A stretch of 64,000 nucleotides of DNA, taken from an uncultured Ilumatobacter sp. Its GTDB lineage: Bacteria > Actinomycetota > Acidimicrobiia > Acidimicrobiales > Ilumatobacteraceae. Where the stretch lies: positions 29,347 through 93,346 of the forward strand of contig CALFRK010000028.1 of NCBI GenBank assembly GCA_937919625.1, in the 5' to 3' direction. Shown one piece after another: positions 1 through 8,475 of this stretch. A program made the position numbers and the translations under genes. Numbering within the stretch: position 1 is the stretch's first letter; the number at the start of each line of letters is the position of its first letter. The notes under the pieces were generated by a model that made no database searches, had not been told where the DNA came from, and saw nothing but the letters and a program-made list of their open reading frames with translations.

Positions 1-1101
1 CGACAACGCGCGGACCACGTCGTCGGCACTTTCAAACGTTGACTCATGGATCATCTCGAGCGCCAGCAAACGCACCGAGGTGCGCAGCGAAAGGTAACGC
101 TCGACGAGTTCGTCGGGCGTCGCCAGACCTTCGGCGACAACTGCCCGAGCTGTGCCGAGAATCGGATCGCGCGCCATATCTTGACGAATCGCCGCTGCCG
201 GTCGGTAGCTCGATTCGACATCGGTTCCCGCGTGGCCCAGAAAGCGGACCGTGCGAAGGTGCAGAAACGCCGGCTTGCCAGTGGTGCGCACATCGTGGGC
301 GAGCGCAGCCGTGGTGTTGAACACGGCCAGCGGGTCTGCCCCGTCGATCTGTTCGTACCGCAGCCCCGGCCGGTTCCCGAACGAGGCCTCGATCCACCCT
401 GCCGGGGTTGGGACGCTGATCCCCAGCCCATTGTCCTCACAGACCAGGAGCAACGGAATCGGCAACCCGCTGTGGGACACGTAGCAGGCGGCGTTGATCG
501 CGCCTTGCGCCGTGGAGTGGTTGGCGCTGGCATCTCCGAACGAGCACACGGCAAGCGCGTCGTGGGGCCAGTGCGTAGCCACGCCGAGCCGGCGCGCCCT
601 GCCGATCGCGAACGCCACGCCCAGCGCACGCGGCAACTGCGAAGCGATCGTCGATGTCTGAGGGATGACAGCGAGGGCGTGATGGCCGAACACCTTGTGC
701 CGCCCGCCGGAGATCGAGTCCTCCGTCAATGCCAGCATCCCAGCCAGCACGTCGCGCACGGCGTGATGACCCGGTCGCTGCTGAGCGCGAGCGCAATAGA
801 ACCCTCCCGAGCGGTAGTGCAACAGCGCTGGGTCGGTGACCCGCAGAGCGGCGGCGACGGCCGCATTGCCCTCGTGACCACTCGACCCGATCGTGTAGTA
901 ACCGTGGCCCTGGGCGCGGAGCCACCGTGCGCAGTGGTCGAGCGAACGGCTCTCCGCCTGGGCGGTGAAGATGTCGAGCAGTGGGGCGGCAACGGTCGCC
1001 GCGGTTGGTGATGCAGCCGAGCCGGTGGCGATCGCCGCGATTCCATTCAGTAGCGACTTCTCGAGCTCGTGCAGGTCGTCTGGTAACACAGCAGCGGTCA
1101 C
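1..1101 (-). CDS. Thiamine-diphosphate dehydrogenase E1 component, alpha region (partial, runs off left edge)
   Basis: This frame is missing from the ORF track because it has no stop inside the window. Read on the minus strand from a GTG at 1101 it is open to base 1 (367 codons). It shows a 2-oxoacid dehydrogenase E1-alpha pattern: a GSSGHEGN loop, YRSGG, and a thiamine-diphosphate motif GDASANHS followed by a CEDNGLGIS stretch. E1 alpha decarboxylates 2-oxoacids (pyruvate or branched-chain type) and hands the acyl group to the E2 lipoyl domain. The motif has GDAS rather than the usual GDGA, and the frame is still open after about 350 residues, so this may be an alpha-beta fusion with its beta part outside the window. 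The overlapping track ORFs (46..1011 +, 51..629 -, 437..1201 -) are shadows. Substrate cannot be assigned. Confidence 0.85.
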   Translation of the reverse strand, partial: MTAAVLPDDLHELEKSLLNGIAAIATGSAASPTAATVAAPLLDIFTAQAESRSLDHCARWLRAQGHGYYTIGSSGHEGNAAVAAALRVTDPALLHYRSGGFYCARAQQRPGHHAVRDVLAGMLALTEDSISGGRHKVFGHHALAVIPQTSTIASQLPRALGVAFAIGRARRLGVATHWPHDALAVCSFGDASANHSTAQGAINAACYVSHSGLPIPLLLVCEDNGLGISVPTPAGWIEASFGNRPGLRYEQIDGADPLAVFNTTAALAHDVRTTGKPAFLHLRTVRFLGHAGTDVESSYRPAAAIRQDMARDPILGTARAVVAEGLATPDELVERYLSLRTSVRLLALEMIHESTFESADDVVRALS

Positions 1102-1235
1102 ACCCGAATCGTACGCTCATTGAGCACGACCGCGACCGAGAGCGCGGCGGCGCAGCAGGTACGTTCAAGCTCAGGAACTGCGATGACAAACCAGCGAACA
1201 TCCCTCGCCCGTCACGGCCGAATCGGGCCGGTCAC

Positions 1236-2396
1236 ATGACCGACGGCTGGAAGCGCCACGATCGGCCGGACGGACCCGCCGTCGAGATCCCGCTCACCGG
1301 TGACGGTCCGTTGGTGATGGCGACAGGCGACGAACTGCCTGCGACGCCGCCCAACTGGCGCAAGATCGTCGGCCTGTCATCACTCGGGGGAGTCGTACTC
1401 GGGATCGTCGTGGCGATCACGCTGATCGGGTTCGTGTGGGACGATGACGAGCGCAACGGCGGCATCACCGGCGGTCCGACGACAACGATCGACAACTTCG
1501 ACCTGGCCACACCACTGACCACTCCCCCGACGCTGCCGCGGCTGAACCCGGTCGGGTCACCGACCGTCACGACGGATCCGATGACCGAACCCCGGAACAT
1601 GCTCGACACTTCGACCACGCCCGCCCCGCCGACTTTTGTCGGCCCGAAAACGTATGGGACGATCCCGGATTACCCCCGATTCACGGGCGTCCCGGACGGC
1701 GGGCTCGACAGCTTTGATCTGGCGATCGCCGTCGACGCAGTTGGCGCCGACGTCGCACGTCGGAGTAAGACGCACATCGAGATCGGATCTACCGACAACA
1801 CGCTCGAGATCACGATCGTGCGCGATCCGATCAATGATCGCTACGGCCTGACATCCTTCGTCGACGGGGTGACCGAGTTCGTCGTCGTCGATGTCGCCGA
1901 CGGGTTCACATACAGCCAGTCAGAACCAGACACGTGGGTCGCCGTTTCGAACGCCGACGTCATCGCCAACCTCGGCCTATCCGATATCGGCGTGTTCCTC
2001 GACCGGCTAATGCTTGGGCCGCTGCGCCCAGACACCCTGGATAGCGCGACGATCGAGCCGCTTACTCTGGTGTTCTTCGAGGGCGAGGACACCATTGCTC
2101 GCCAGTTCGCGATCGAACTGCCAGGTGACCGCGTCCCCGAGTGGCAGCGGTATCCGCTCGGTTCCAGCCGCTCCATGTTCCCCGATTTCCTCCCAGAGCG
2201 GCTGGACTACTCGGCGTATGTAGACGATCGTGGCGAACTCATCCTTGTCACCGGATCGGCAACCATCGCAGATGTGACGCAGCTCGTGATCCACCGCCTC
2301 GAGACTCTCGCCGAGCCGAAAATCGTTTCGTTGCCCGATCCGGCGCTCGTGCGAACGCCCAACGACATCTCGGGCTCAACGGTCGCCCGCGCATGA
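1236..2396 (+). CDS. Membrane-anchored secreted protein, tandem paralogue A
   Basis: The ATG at 1236 gives 386 aa; the track start at 981 would overlap the divergent E1 gene. After about 45 cytoplasmic residues there is one hydrophobic helix (LGGVVLGIVVAITLIGFVW), then a Thr/Pro-rich linker to about residue 140, then a folded extracytoplasmic domain with alternating short hydrophobic strands. The next gene encodes a clear paralogue: shared blocks are FDL near the domain start, the RDP-DRY block, DRL-LGP, and YVD followed by a P-D-P ending. The stop overlaps the next start (ATGA), so the two are translationally coupled. The strand-rich domain and terminal layout faintly recall LprG/LppX or LolA-like lipid-carrier folds, but no diagnostic motif supports this. 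Function unknown. Confidence 0.8.
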   Translation: MTDGWKRHDRPDGPAVEIPLTGDGPLVMATGDELPATPPNWRKIVGLSSLGGVVLGIVVAITLIGFVWDDDERNGGITGGPTTTIDNFDLATPLTTPPTLPRLNPVGSPTVTTDPMTEPRNMLDTSTTPAPPTFVGPKTYGTIPDYPRFTGVPDGGLDSFDLAIAVDAVGADVARRSKTHIEIGSTDNTLEITIVRDPINDRYGLTSFVDGVTEFVVVDVADGFTYSQSEPDTWVAVSNADVIANLGLSDIGVFLDRLMLGPLRPDTLDSATIEPLTLVFFEGEDTIARQFAIELPGDRVPEWQRYPLGSSRSMFPDFLPERLDYSAYVDDRGELILVTGSATIADVTQLVIHRLETLAEPKIVSLPDPALVRTPNDISGSTVARA

Positions 2397-3523
2397 CAAA
2401 AGACCAACCATCGGCGCTTCCGCCCACGGTGCCCTCGTTCGAGGTGCCGCTGGCCGGCCACGGCCCACTCGCCGACAGCGGGCAGCCGACCGAAAGTTCG
2501 TCGGACGATCCTGCTCCCAACCGGCGCAAGATCGCCTGCCTGGCGTCGCTCGGTGGCATCGGAATCGGCATTCTCGTGTCTGTGGTGCTGCTCGGCGTCG
2601 TCTGGAGCGACGACGGCGAACACGGCGAGACCGAAAGTTCCCCATCACAAACCGCCGATCGCTCCGACGCTGCTTCGCTTATCCCGACCCCTCCGACCTT
2701 GTCGCCACTCGACAGAATCCCCGCCCCCGATCGCACCCCGACCGCACCAGCCGGTCAGGGAGCCCCCGTCCGAGAGGGTTCGCTGCTCGATCAGATCATC
2801 GTGCCGACCTACCCCCCGGTCGCCAAACGCGAGGTCTTCCCGCCCGACTCGTTCGATCTCTTCGCGGCGGTGTCGCTGCTCGCCAAGGATGTCCCGCGTC
2901 TCAGCTCGACCCGACTCGAACTGGGCGTCGGCGGCTTCGTTCGCGACTACACGATCCTGCGCGACCCGGTTACCGATCGATACCAATTCACGACTGGCGG
3001 GCTGGTCTCGGTCGTCGACGAGACGACCGGGTTGACCTACCTGGACCTCTCGGTCCCCGGCGACGAACAATGGGTGCTGAATGACAACCGACTGGTCGCC
3101 GATCACTTTGGCGTCGAGAGTGTCAGCTTGATCTACGACCGGCTGTTGCTGGGGCCGATCCGACTCGACACGATCAGTTCAGCCAGCCTGACCGCCGGCG
3201 ACTTCGTGATCATCGACGATGGAAACTCCGTCGCTCGAGCTTTCACGGTCGACGTTCCGGGCAGTCTGATTCCTGAGTGGCAGCTGTTCGCCTTCGGGCC
3301 GACCAGCGAATTCATGCCTTCTGACCGGCCGACCCGGATGACCTACACGGTCTATGTCGACGAGCACAACCAGATCCGCCGCATCGTGGGTCTGAGTGAT
3401 CTCGGCGGTGTCCCACAATTGGTCGTGCACGACCTCGGACTGCCCTCCGAGCGCATCCCGATCGAGCTTCCGGATCCGGCGACCATCAACACCGGCCCGC
3501 CTCGCTTTCCGACCGCTGACTGA
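2393..3523 (+). CDS. Membrane-anchored secreted protein, tandem paralogue B
   Basis: The ATG at 2393 overlaps the previous stop by four bases, giving 376 aa. The architecture matches its upstream neighbour: about 55 cytoplasmic residues, one transmembrane helix (LGGIGIGILVSVVLLGVVW), a Pro/Thr-rich spacer, and a globular domain of about 230 residues outside the membrane. The two domains align over their full length with conserved blocks (RDP-DRY, DRLLLGPIR, IPEWQ, YVDE) but have diverged widely between blocks. A fused start-stop and retained gene order suggest an old tandem duplication whose products work together, perhaps as partners or with different ligands. No catalytic motif is visible. 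A lipid-carrier-like fold is only a guess. Confidence 0.8.
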   Translation: MTKDQPSALPPTVPSFEVPLAGHGPLADSGQPTESSSDDPAPNRRKIACLASLGGIGIGILVSVVLLGVVWSDDGEHGETESSPSQTADRSDAASLIPTPPTLSPLDRIPAPDRTPTAPAGQGAPVREGSLLDQIIVPTYPPVAKREVFPPDSFDLFAAVSLLAKDVPRLSSTRLELGVGGFVRDYTILRDPVTDRYQFTTGGLVSVVDETTGLTYLDLSVPGDEQWVLNDNRLVADHFGVESVSLIYDRLLLGPIRLDTISSASLTAGDFVIIDDGNSVARAFTVDVPGSLIPEWQLFAFGPTSEFMPSDRPTRMTYTVYVDEHNQIRRIVGLSDLGGVPQLVVHDLGLPSERIPIELPDPATINTGPPRFPTAD

Positions 3524-3537
3524 ACCTCATCGTCGAA

Positions 3538-4209
3538 TCAGGAATCAATTCGGGTCGCCGTGAGGACAAGCGGCTCATCCCCATTGTCACCCTCGCTGGA
3601 AATCGTGATCGTCATCACGTCGCCAATCACCTCGGCCCGAATATCAACGGGGAAGAACTCGGTTGCTGGCACGGCCGCTCCGACGCATCGGTCATCTTCC
3701 AATGCGAAGAATTCGGTACCACGTCCGGCATAGGTTTGCGTGCCGTTGTCGACGAGTTGCACATCGCGGAACTCATAGAGTCGGTAGACGCAGCTCAGAT
3801 CACCGAGAAAGTTGACGTTCGCCAACAACTCGGCAGTGCCGTTCAGCGTGGCACCTGCGACAAAGCCGACCGTATCGATCCAAATCTCATCGTCGGGTTC
3901 ATCAGAACGCCCTTCTTCTCCTAGCCCGCCGAATTGTTCCCCAGCCCCTGAACGGCCAACTGAGAAGAATCCTTCATATCGTGCGACCTCAAAATCGGCA
4001 GCTGGGTTGTCAGAAGCTCCGGCCGATTGACCATCATCTGGTTCGGCGCCGGTGTCTGGTTGAGGATCTGACGCGCCCGGGGAGCTACTCACGACCGGCG
4101 CCGCGGGAGCAAGGGTGGGGGCGGGCGTGGATGAGTCTCCGGGATCATCACCACCAGCGCACGCCGCCACGACCAACATCCCTGCCACCAGCACCACGTA
4201 TCGCCTCAT
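3538..4209 (-). CDS. Putative lipoprotein, unknown function
   Basis: The track ORF starts at 4272, but the ATG at 4209 opens a typical lipoprotein signal (MRRYVVLVAGMLVVAAC), giving 223 aa. Lipidation would be at the Cys of the VAAC lipobox. The mature protein begins with a low-complexity Ser/Pro/Ala/Asp-rich tether of about 60 residues, followed by a small domain with repeated Tyr/Phe and Gly residues (YEGFFSVGRSGAGEQFGG) and one possible disulfide pair (LSCVYRLYEF and DDRCVGA). The gene converges with the paralogue pair upstream. No family was recognised; it is one of several small lipoproteins in the window. Confidence 0.75.
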   Translation of the reverse strand: MRRYVVLVAGMLVVAACAGGDDPGDSSTPAPTLAPAAPVVSSSPGASDPQPDTGAEPDDGQSAGASDNPAADFEVARYEGFFSVGRSGAGEQFGGLGEEGRSDEPDDEIWIDTVGFVAGATLNGTAELLANVNFLGDLSCVYRLYEFRDVQLVDNGTQTYAGRGTEFFALEDDRCVGAAVPATEFFPVDIRAEVIGDVMTITISSEGDNGDEPLVLTATRIDS

Positions 4210-4312
4210 GGCGACACGATACGACTCGTGCGGCGCGCTCACGCCTACGGCTGTTTCGGGCCGGCGCAGCAAATTTGATCAGCACGCGTCTCTTGGCGAG
4301 TACGGGCGCTGA

Positions 4313-4474
4313 GGTCTCACCTTTGAGAAACTGCCACCCTCGCATCGCACGCGGGTACACGTCCCACCGGTGGCCGACGTGGCCTGGTCCTACCCGGCCC
4401 CCTTCGACGAAGCACGACGTACCACCGGCCACTGGTCCTTCGACGGCGACGACGTGTCGGTCGACGTCCAGTAG
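4313..4474 (+). pseudogene. DUF427-like C-terminal relic
   Basis: In the +2 frame a stretch of about 54 codons ends at a TAG (4472-4474) and contains VAWSYPAPFDEARRTTGHW. This resembles the C-terminal AW-YP-P--EA---GH block of DUF427 proteins. A TGA lies directly upstream in frame (4310) and there is no start codon, so only the tail survives. It is shorter than the ORF-track cutoff. The larger track ORF 3981..5072 runs through it in another frame. The match rests on recalled family pattern only. Confidence 0.45.
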
Positions 4475-4571
4475 CCCTGACCGCACTCGTCCAGCGAGGT
4501 CGATATCGCGATCGCTGAATTCGTTCTTGACTTTGACGTCGCGTCAATCCGTACGGTTGGAACCACAGCGA

Positions 4572-5072
4572 ATGCGTCTCATCGAGTCGAGGATCGATCA
4601 AATCGACTCGCCCGACGATGACATCGACCTACTGACGAAACACGTCGATGCGCAACCCTTTCTGTCGGTCCACACCACTTTCGACGTGGCATCCGACGCG
4701 ATCGCGTTCGCCGGACGAATGCTCGAAGCGGCCGCCCCGTTCGCGAAGGATCTGCGCGTTCTCGCATCCTGGCATGGCGAGTTTGCTGACGAAGACTTGG
4801 ATGTGGAAGTTGGGCTACTCGGCGGCGTGATCACCGACGAACTCAAGATCGACGACCAACGAACCCTGAAACCGCACGGGCTCCCGGCCGCCGACGTGGT
4901 CTCGACGGTACGCGTCGGAAGTCCTGACGTGACGCACGGCGTGTACGCCGCCGTCGGCCGGTGGATCGTCGCAAACAACGCAAAAATCGCCGGCCCCGTC
5001 CGAGAACTGATCATGCAATGGCCTGCCCCGGGCATCGCCCCCGTAGTCGAAGTCCAATTCCCGATCGCCTGA
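4572..5072 (+). CDS. MerR-type effector-binding (GyrI-like) domain protein lacking the HTH
   Basis: The ATG at 4572 gives 166 aa; the track start at 3981 reads through unrelated sequence. The N-terminus (RMRLIESRIDQID) resembles the end of the coiled-coil linker in MerR-family regulators. The rest looks like the GyrI/AraC effector-binding fold: a VDAQPFLSVHTTF strand, a central helix, a LLGGVITDEL strand, and a C-terminal WPAPGIAPVVEVQFPI strand. Full MerR regulators of this type have a DNA-binding domain of about 110 residues in front, which is absent here and replaced by the DUF427 relic. It is either a remnant of a regulator or a free-standing ligand-binding domain. Codon use is normal, so the domain may still be made. 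Confidence 0.55.
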   Translation: MRLIESRIDQIDSPDDDIDLLTKHVDAQPFLSVHTTFDVASDAIAFAGRMLEAAAPFAKDLRVLASWHGEFADEDLDVEVGLLGGVITDELKIDDQRTLKPHGLPAADVVSTVRVGSPDVTHGVYAAVGRWIVANNAKIAGPVRELIMQWPAPGIAPVVEVQFPIA

Positions 5073-5089
5073 AACCACTGGAGAATCAC

Positions 5090-5545
5090 ATGAGAACCGT
5101 AAAACTAAGCAAGAAGATCGACGCACCGCGGCAGGTGATCTGGGACATCCTGGCTGATTTCGGAAACGTCTCCGACTGGAACACCGGCGTCAACGAGAGC
5201 CATTCCACGAGCGACGCAGCAAACGGGGTCGGTGCGACACGCCATTGCGACCTCGGTCCAGGCGGCGCACTCGAGGAAACAATTCGTGATTGGGAACCAA
5301 ACGAACGTATGGCGATCTCGATCGATGCTGCCACGAAGGCGCCGATCAAGGGAGGACTGGGCACATTCCTTCTCACAGGTGATGAGGCCGGCCCCACCGA
5401 GGTCGCACTGAACTTCGAGTACACGCCCAAAGGGGGCCCGATCGGCAACCTGTTCGGCAGAGTGCTCGACAAGCAGTTCACCAAGGGCTTCCGCGGGTAC
5501 TTCACCGATCTGGACAGCACAGCCACGCAACGTTCAACCGCCTGA
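5090..5545 (+). CDS. SRPBCC-family (START/Bet v1-like) protein
   Basis: The ATG at 5090 is preceded by a GGAG Shine-Dalgarno sequence (CTGGAGAATCAC) and gives 151 aa, against 194 aa from the track start. The pattern is that of polyketide-cyclase-like SRPBCC proteins: an N-terminal strand (VKLSKKIDAP), VIWDILADFGNVSDWN, a central beta-sheet (GATRHCDLGPGGALEETI), and a long C-terminal helix (FGRVLDKQFTKGFRG). Such proteins bind hydrophobic ligands in a deep cavity; the ligand here is unknown. The gene follows the MerR-effector gene by 17 bases and is followed 39 bases later by a DUF1330 gene, so the three may be co-transcribed. Confidence 0.75.
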   Translation: MRTVKLSKKIDAPRQVIWDILADFGNVSDWNTGVNESHSTSDAANGVGATRHCDLGPGGALEETIRDWEPNERMAISIDAATKAPIKGGLGTFLLTGDEAGPTEVALNFEYTPKGGPIGNLFGRVLDKQFTKGFRGYFTDLDSTATQRSTA

Positions 5546-5584
5546 CCAACCCCAAAAACCGAACCACCGGAAAGCCAAAACACT

Positions 5585-5893
5585 ATGACTGTTCAACTCA
5601 TCATCCTCGGCACGCGACGCCCCAACTCCGACGACGACTACGCGGCCTACGCCGCAGTTGCCGGACCGCTCATGGCTGCAGCCGGCGGCACGTTCACCGG
5701 CCGATTCGGCCACATCGCCGACCTTGCCGGCGAGAGCGGCCCGCAGCAGGTAGGGATCATGGAGTTCGCCAACGAAGAAGCCGTGCGAACCGCATTCGAC
5801 AGCCCCGAGTACCAAGCCGTCATCCCACAACGCGACAAAGCGTTCGAGAAGCTCAACATCATCCTGGCCGCCTCACCACCCGCAGCATCATGA
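5585..5893 (+). CDS. DUF1330-like dimeric alpha/beta-barrel protein
   Basis: 102 aa beginning MTVQLIILGTRRPN. The pattern is that of the DUF1330 family of small ferredoxin-like dimeric proteins: a first strand, D-YAAYAAVAGPLMAAAGGTF, a central strand (QQVGIMEFANEEA), then AFDSPEYQAVIPQRDKAF. Family members have mostly unknown function. It lies just downstream of the SRPBCC gene on the same strand. A second DUF1330-type gene is at 10280..10576, so the window carries two diverged members, one inside the accessory island. Confidence 0.7.
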   Translation: MTVQLIILGTRRPNSDDDYAAYAAVAGPLMAAAGGTFTGRFGHIADLAGESGPQQVGIMEFANEEAVRTAFDSPEYQAVIPQRDKAFEKLNIILAASPPAAS

Positions 5894-6337
5894 TCCAATC
5901 GCGGGGACTGTCAGACGCTCCCGGCGCATATCGCCAACCACAACAGACCGCGGGAAGGAGCGCACAGCGGCACTTCGGATCGGTCGAGCGGTGACCTGCA
6001 CCCGCTCGTAATCGCGGGTGAGAACGCTCAGGTCCGCGTGGCAGCACCGGCGAACTCGAGCGAGTGGATCGGATGGAAAGCCGCCCATAACAACGGCACA
6101 GATTCGCGGTCCTCGACAAGTCTGTGACGGCGCATCGGGCGCGCCTCCCGCCCGGCGTTGATGACACCCACGTCGCAACGATCGGACCGGATGGTGCGAT
6201 GTGCGGCTTGGGCCGTGATGCAGCACCGATCAAGCTTGGGTGACACACTCGTGGTACCAAAGCTCGACCTACGTATCCCACGCATATCCGTTAGTTAGGT
6301 GGCAGGTATCGATACCGCGACATGGAGAAGAACGAAC
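5894..6337. other. Gene-poor stretch at the left edge of the accessory island
   Basis: No convincing coding frame. The overlapping minus-strand ORFs (5859..6281, 5888..6226, 6028..6285) are Arg/Ser/Pro-rich shadows. Part of it (6009-6072) is similar to 9388-9449, so it probably holds remnants of an insertion. Confidence 0.5.
6009..6072 (+). repeat. About 60-bp degenerate repeat, copy 1
   Basis: Begins TAATCGCGGG and contains CCGCGTGGC and ACCGGCGAACT, then GGATCG. The same ordered blocks recur at 9388-9449 with about three quarters of positions identical by eye. It lies in non-coding sequence. Nature unknown; possibly the end or a recombination site of a mobile unit. Confidence 0.55.
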
Positions 6338-7379
6338 GTGAGAATATTGTGCCGTACAATGCTCGTCGTCGGAGCGCTGAGCCTCACCCGAGTACTCGCA
6401 TGACAGAAACGACATCCGTCTCCTTCTCCGGTGACGCCGTCTTGGAGATCATCCGATGGGCCCGATCCGACTCTCTCGAGGTACCGACGGCCTGGCGTTC
6501 ACACCCTGCCTACGCGCTCACCCGCCAATGGGCCAAGTTGGCGGGTCAACCCAATCCTGATCTCGAGGTCGACCGCATCCTGAAGGAGATCGCCAGCGAG
6601 AAGCCTCACGCGCCGCCGCAAACCCGCGCGGCATCGATGGCCTCGACGGAGAATCTGATGGCCAGCATCCTCGGCGAACGAGACCGCGTACTCCACCGGG
6701 CGGTTCCGCACATACAGCGCTACCTGCCGGCCAGCACGCCTGTTCGGGGCGCGTTCTTTTCGCCGTCTTCATCCCGCCTTATGCGTTCTCGATGGAGGGG
6801 ACAATCGTCATCAACCTCACGTCGGCGTTCTGGAACCAGAACCCCGAGAAGGTCTTCAACCTGTTGGTGCACGAGTTCTACCACAACGGTTTCGACGAAC
6901 ACTGCGAGAATGCGCCTGGTGGCGAGACGCAAACAACCGCGGCCCTTGTCGAGGAAGTCCTTTGGCAGGTGCAGAACGAGGGTATGGCGACCTATGTCGC
7001 GTATCGGGCCAAACCCACCCACCTCGAGGTGGAGGACTACCGGCTTCTAGACGATTCCGCTGAAGTTCACCGGCGGTTCGCCACGGTGCGCAAACTCCTT
7101 GGTGACATCGAGAGTGCAGATCCGTCGGCGATCCCGCAACTGCGTGCGCGCCTCTGGACCGAGGGGGTCGAAGACCGTGCCTTCTACATCGTCGGCGCAC
7201 ACATGGCGCGCCAGATCGAGGAGAAGAGGGGACTCGAAGTGCTTGTGAGAACAGTTCCCGACGGTGCACGGACGTTTGTCGAGGCCTATATGAGTACTTC
7301 CCCTCCGGGAGAGCCACTACTGCTCAAGGAAGGAAGTGGCGTGGCACGGTATGAACTCGAGCCGACTAGGCACATGTGA
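6338..7379 (+). pseudogene. Secreted zinc-protease-like gene (DUF5700-like) broken by two frameshifts
   Basis: Three frames must be joined to recover one protein. Frame 1: a GTG at 6338, preceded by GGAG, starts a signal-peptide-like segment (VRILCRTMLVVGALSLTRVLA) and stops at 6401-6403. Frame 2: from about 6401 to 6765, including VSFSGDAVLEIIRWARSD, ending at PASTPVRG. Frame 3: from about 6760, reading VLFAVFIPPYAFSMEGTIVINL, then NLLVHEFYHNGF with an HExxH zinc site, to the stop at 7379. The order (secretion signal, helical N-part, HExxH domain) resembles the DUF5700 putative zinc-dependent peptidases. The track splits it into 6322..7050 and 6792..7379. The breaks are either real decay or sequence errors; decay fits the neighbourhood. 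Confidence 0.65.
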
Positions 7380-7673
7380 CACCTCCAGGGCCATCATGAG
7401 GACGAGTTCAGACTCGGCCAATGGGTTACGGTGCAGCGCCGTCCAAACAGTCGTGATACTGAACGGTCAGCTCGGCTGGAGGCTCTGCCCACCTGGAGCT
7501 GGTCTTGAGGGGGACCCGTTTGGTGGTCACCCTCGTCTCCACGCGTCCAATAGACGAACGGCAAACGGGCACCCCGCCGCCGACCGAGACCCCGAGTCCT
7601 TGGTCTGCTCGCGCGTACGGATGGGGAAGGATCGTCATACGGACGTTCTTATTTGCCGCTCAGGGTGGAATCG
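7380..7673. other. Non-coding stretch with a short degenerate repeat
   Basis: No supported gene; the track ORFs 7336..7722 + and 7426..7638 - lack any family pattern. It contains one copy (7548-7570) of a 23-bp degenerate repeat found twice more near 10.7 kb. Confidence 0.4.
7548..7570 (+). repeat. 23-bp degenerate repeat, copy 1
   Basis: Core GACGAACGGCAAACGGGC. Twenty of 23 positions match the copy at 10647. Intergenic; function unknown. Confidence 0.45.
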
Positions 7674-8152
7674 TCAGAGTGAAAGCGTGAAGCAGACGTA
7701 CGGTTTGTCTTCTGGGGGTTGAGTTTCGTCTGCATCGGGAAACGCAGCTCTGCTGAACGCGATCGATGCGGAGTTGCCGGGATGTACGAGCCACTCGACC
7801 GTGGCACGCCGGTCGCTTGAAGGTCGGCAAGTATCGATTCAGTGAGGTAGGTGGCGGATCCGTTCCGACGTTGATCAGCTCGAACAGCAACGACCACCAA
7901 GTAGCGGTGTGCTCGCATCGCTTGACCGTGCTGATTGATTACGTCCATGTGTGCGGCTAGGGCGACGATCTCGTCGTCGTGTTCTGCCACCACGACTCGG
8001 CGGTGTTCCTCGCTGGCGCCCGGGTCCGATCGCCACGCGACCAGGCCGTGGACGATCTCAGCGACCTCGTTCAACCACGGTGATGAAGCATCGCCAACGT
8101 CGAATGCCTCGAGCGTCAGGCTGTCCTCATCGGTCGCCTCGCGAAGATTCAC
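7674..8152 (-). pseudogene. GNAT-family acetyltransferase with a C-terminal frameshift
   Basis: Starts at a GTG (8152) that overlaps the stop of the XRE gene (GTGA). The first frame gives LREATDEDSLTLEAFDVGD, then LVVVAVRADQRRNGSATYLTE, which matches the acetyl-CoA-binding strand and Q/R-x-x-G-x-A/G loop of GNAT enzymes. Near 7797-7806 the coding signal moves to another frame, which reads ATVEWLVHPGNSASIAFSRA and ends at a TGA (7674-7676), a normal GNAT C-terminus. The track ORF (7649..8152) follows the wrong frame after the break and ends in low-quality sequence. With the break repaired the protein would be about 160 aa. Coupling to an XRE gene suggests a toxin-antitoxin-like or regulator-enzyme pair. 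Frameshift or sequencing error cannot be told apart here. Confidence 0.7.
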
Positions 8153-8469
8153 GAACCCGAGCGCGAAACAGTACCGACGGGGCCTTTCGGCGACCAGCGT
8201 GCCGTTGGGATCGCGGGTGTACGTCGACCGCGGTTGGCGTTGGCGAGGCTCCGTCGAGGGTCGTCGGTGGTGGTTTCGAGCGCTTCGGAGAGTCGCTGGA
8301 TCGTTGACCAGCGGGCGTCGAGGCGTCCGTTCTCGATCCGTGAGATGTCGGCTTGGGAAACTCCGGAGTGTGCAGCCAGTTCGGTCTGTGTCCAGCCCAG
8401 CTCGATTCGTCGACTTCGAATCGAGTCTCCAGGATGCTGCATCTCAGCAATCGTCGCCAGGTCGGTCAT
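8149..8469 (-). CDS. XRE-family helix-turn-helix regulator
   Basis: 106 aa from the ATG at 8469. Residues 15-68 form a classic Cro/CI-type HTH (IRSRRIELGWTQTELAAHSG, then VSQADISRIENGRLDARWSTIQ). The last 40 residues are basic, Pro/Arg-rich and without pattern. The stop overlaps the GTG of the GNAT gene, so the two are coupled. A perfect 10-bp inverted repeat lies 7-32 bp before the start and would cover the promoter or 5' leader, as expected for an autorepressor. The odd C-terminus may reflect another local frameshift, since the frame of the following GNAT gene is open upstream of its GTG and also reads plausibly (PNGTLVAERPRRYCFALGF). Confidence 0.75.
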   Translation of the reverse strand: MTDLATIAEMQHPGDSIRSRRIELGWTQTELAAHSGVSQADISRIENGRLDARWSTIQRLSEALETTTDDPRRSLANANRGRRTPAIPTARWSPKGPVGTVSRSGS

Positions 8470-8475
8470 GCGCCC

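Noticed and set aside
46-1011. 321-aa plus-strand ORF over the left edge
   Set aside because: Antisense shadow of the E1 alpha gene, whose minus-strand frame has clear family motifs and runs to the window edge.
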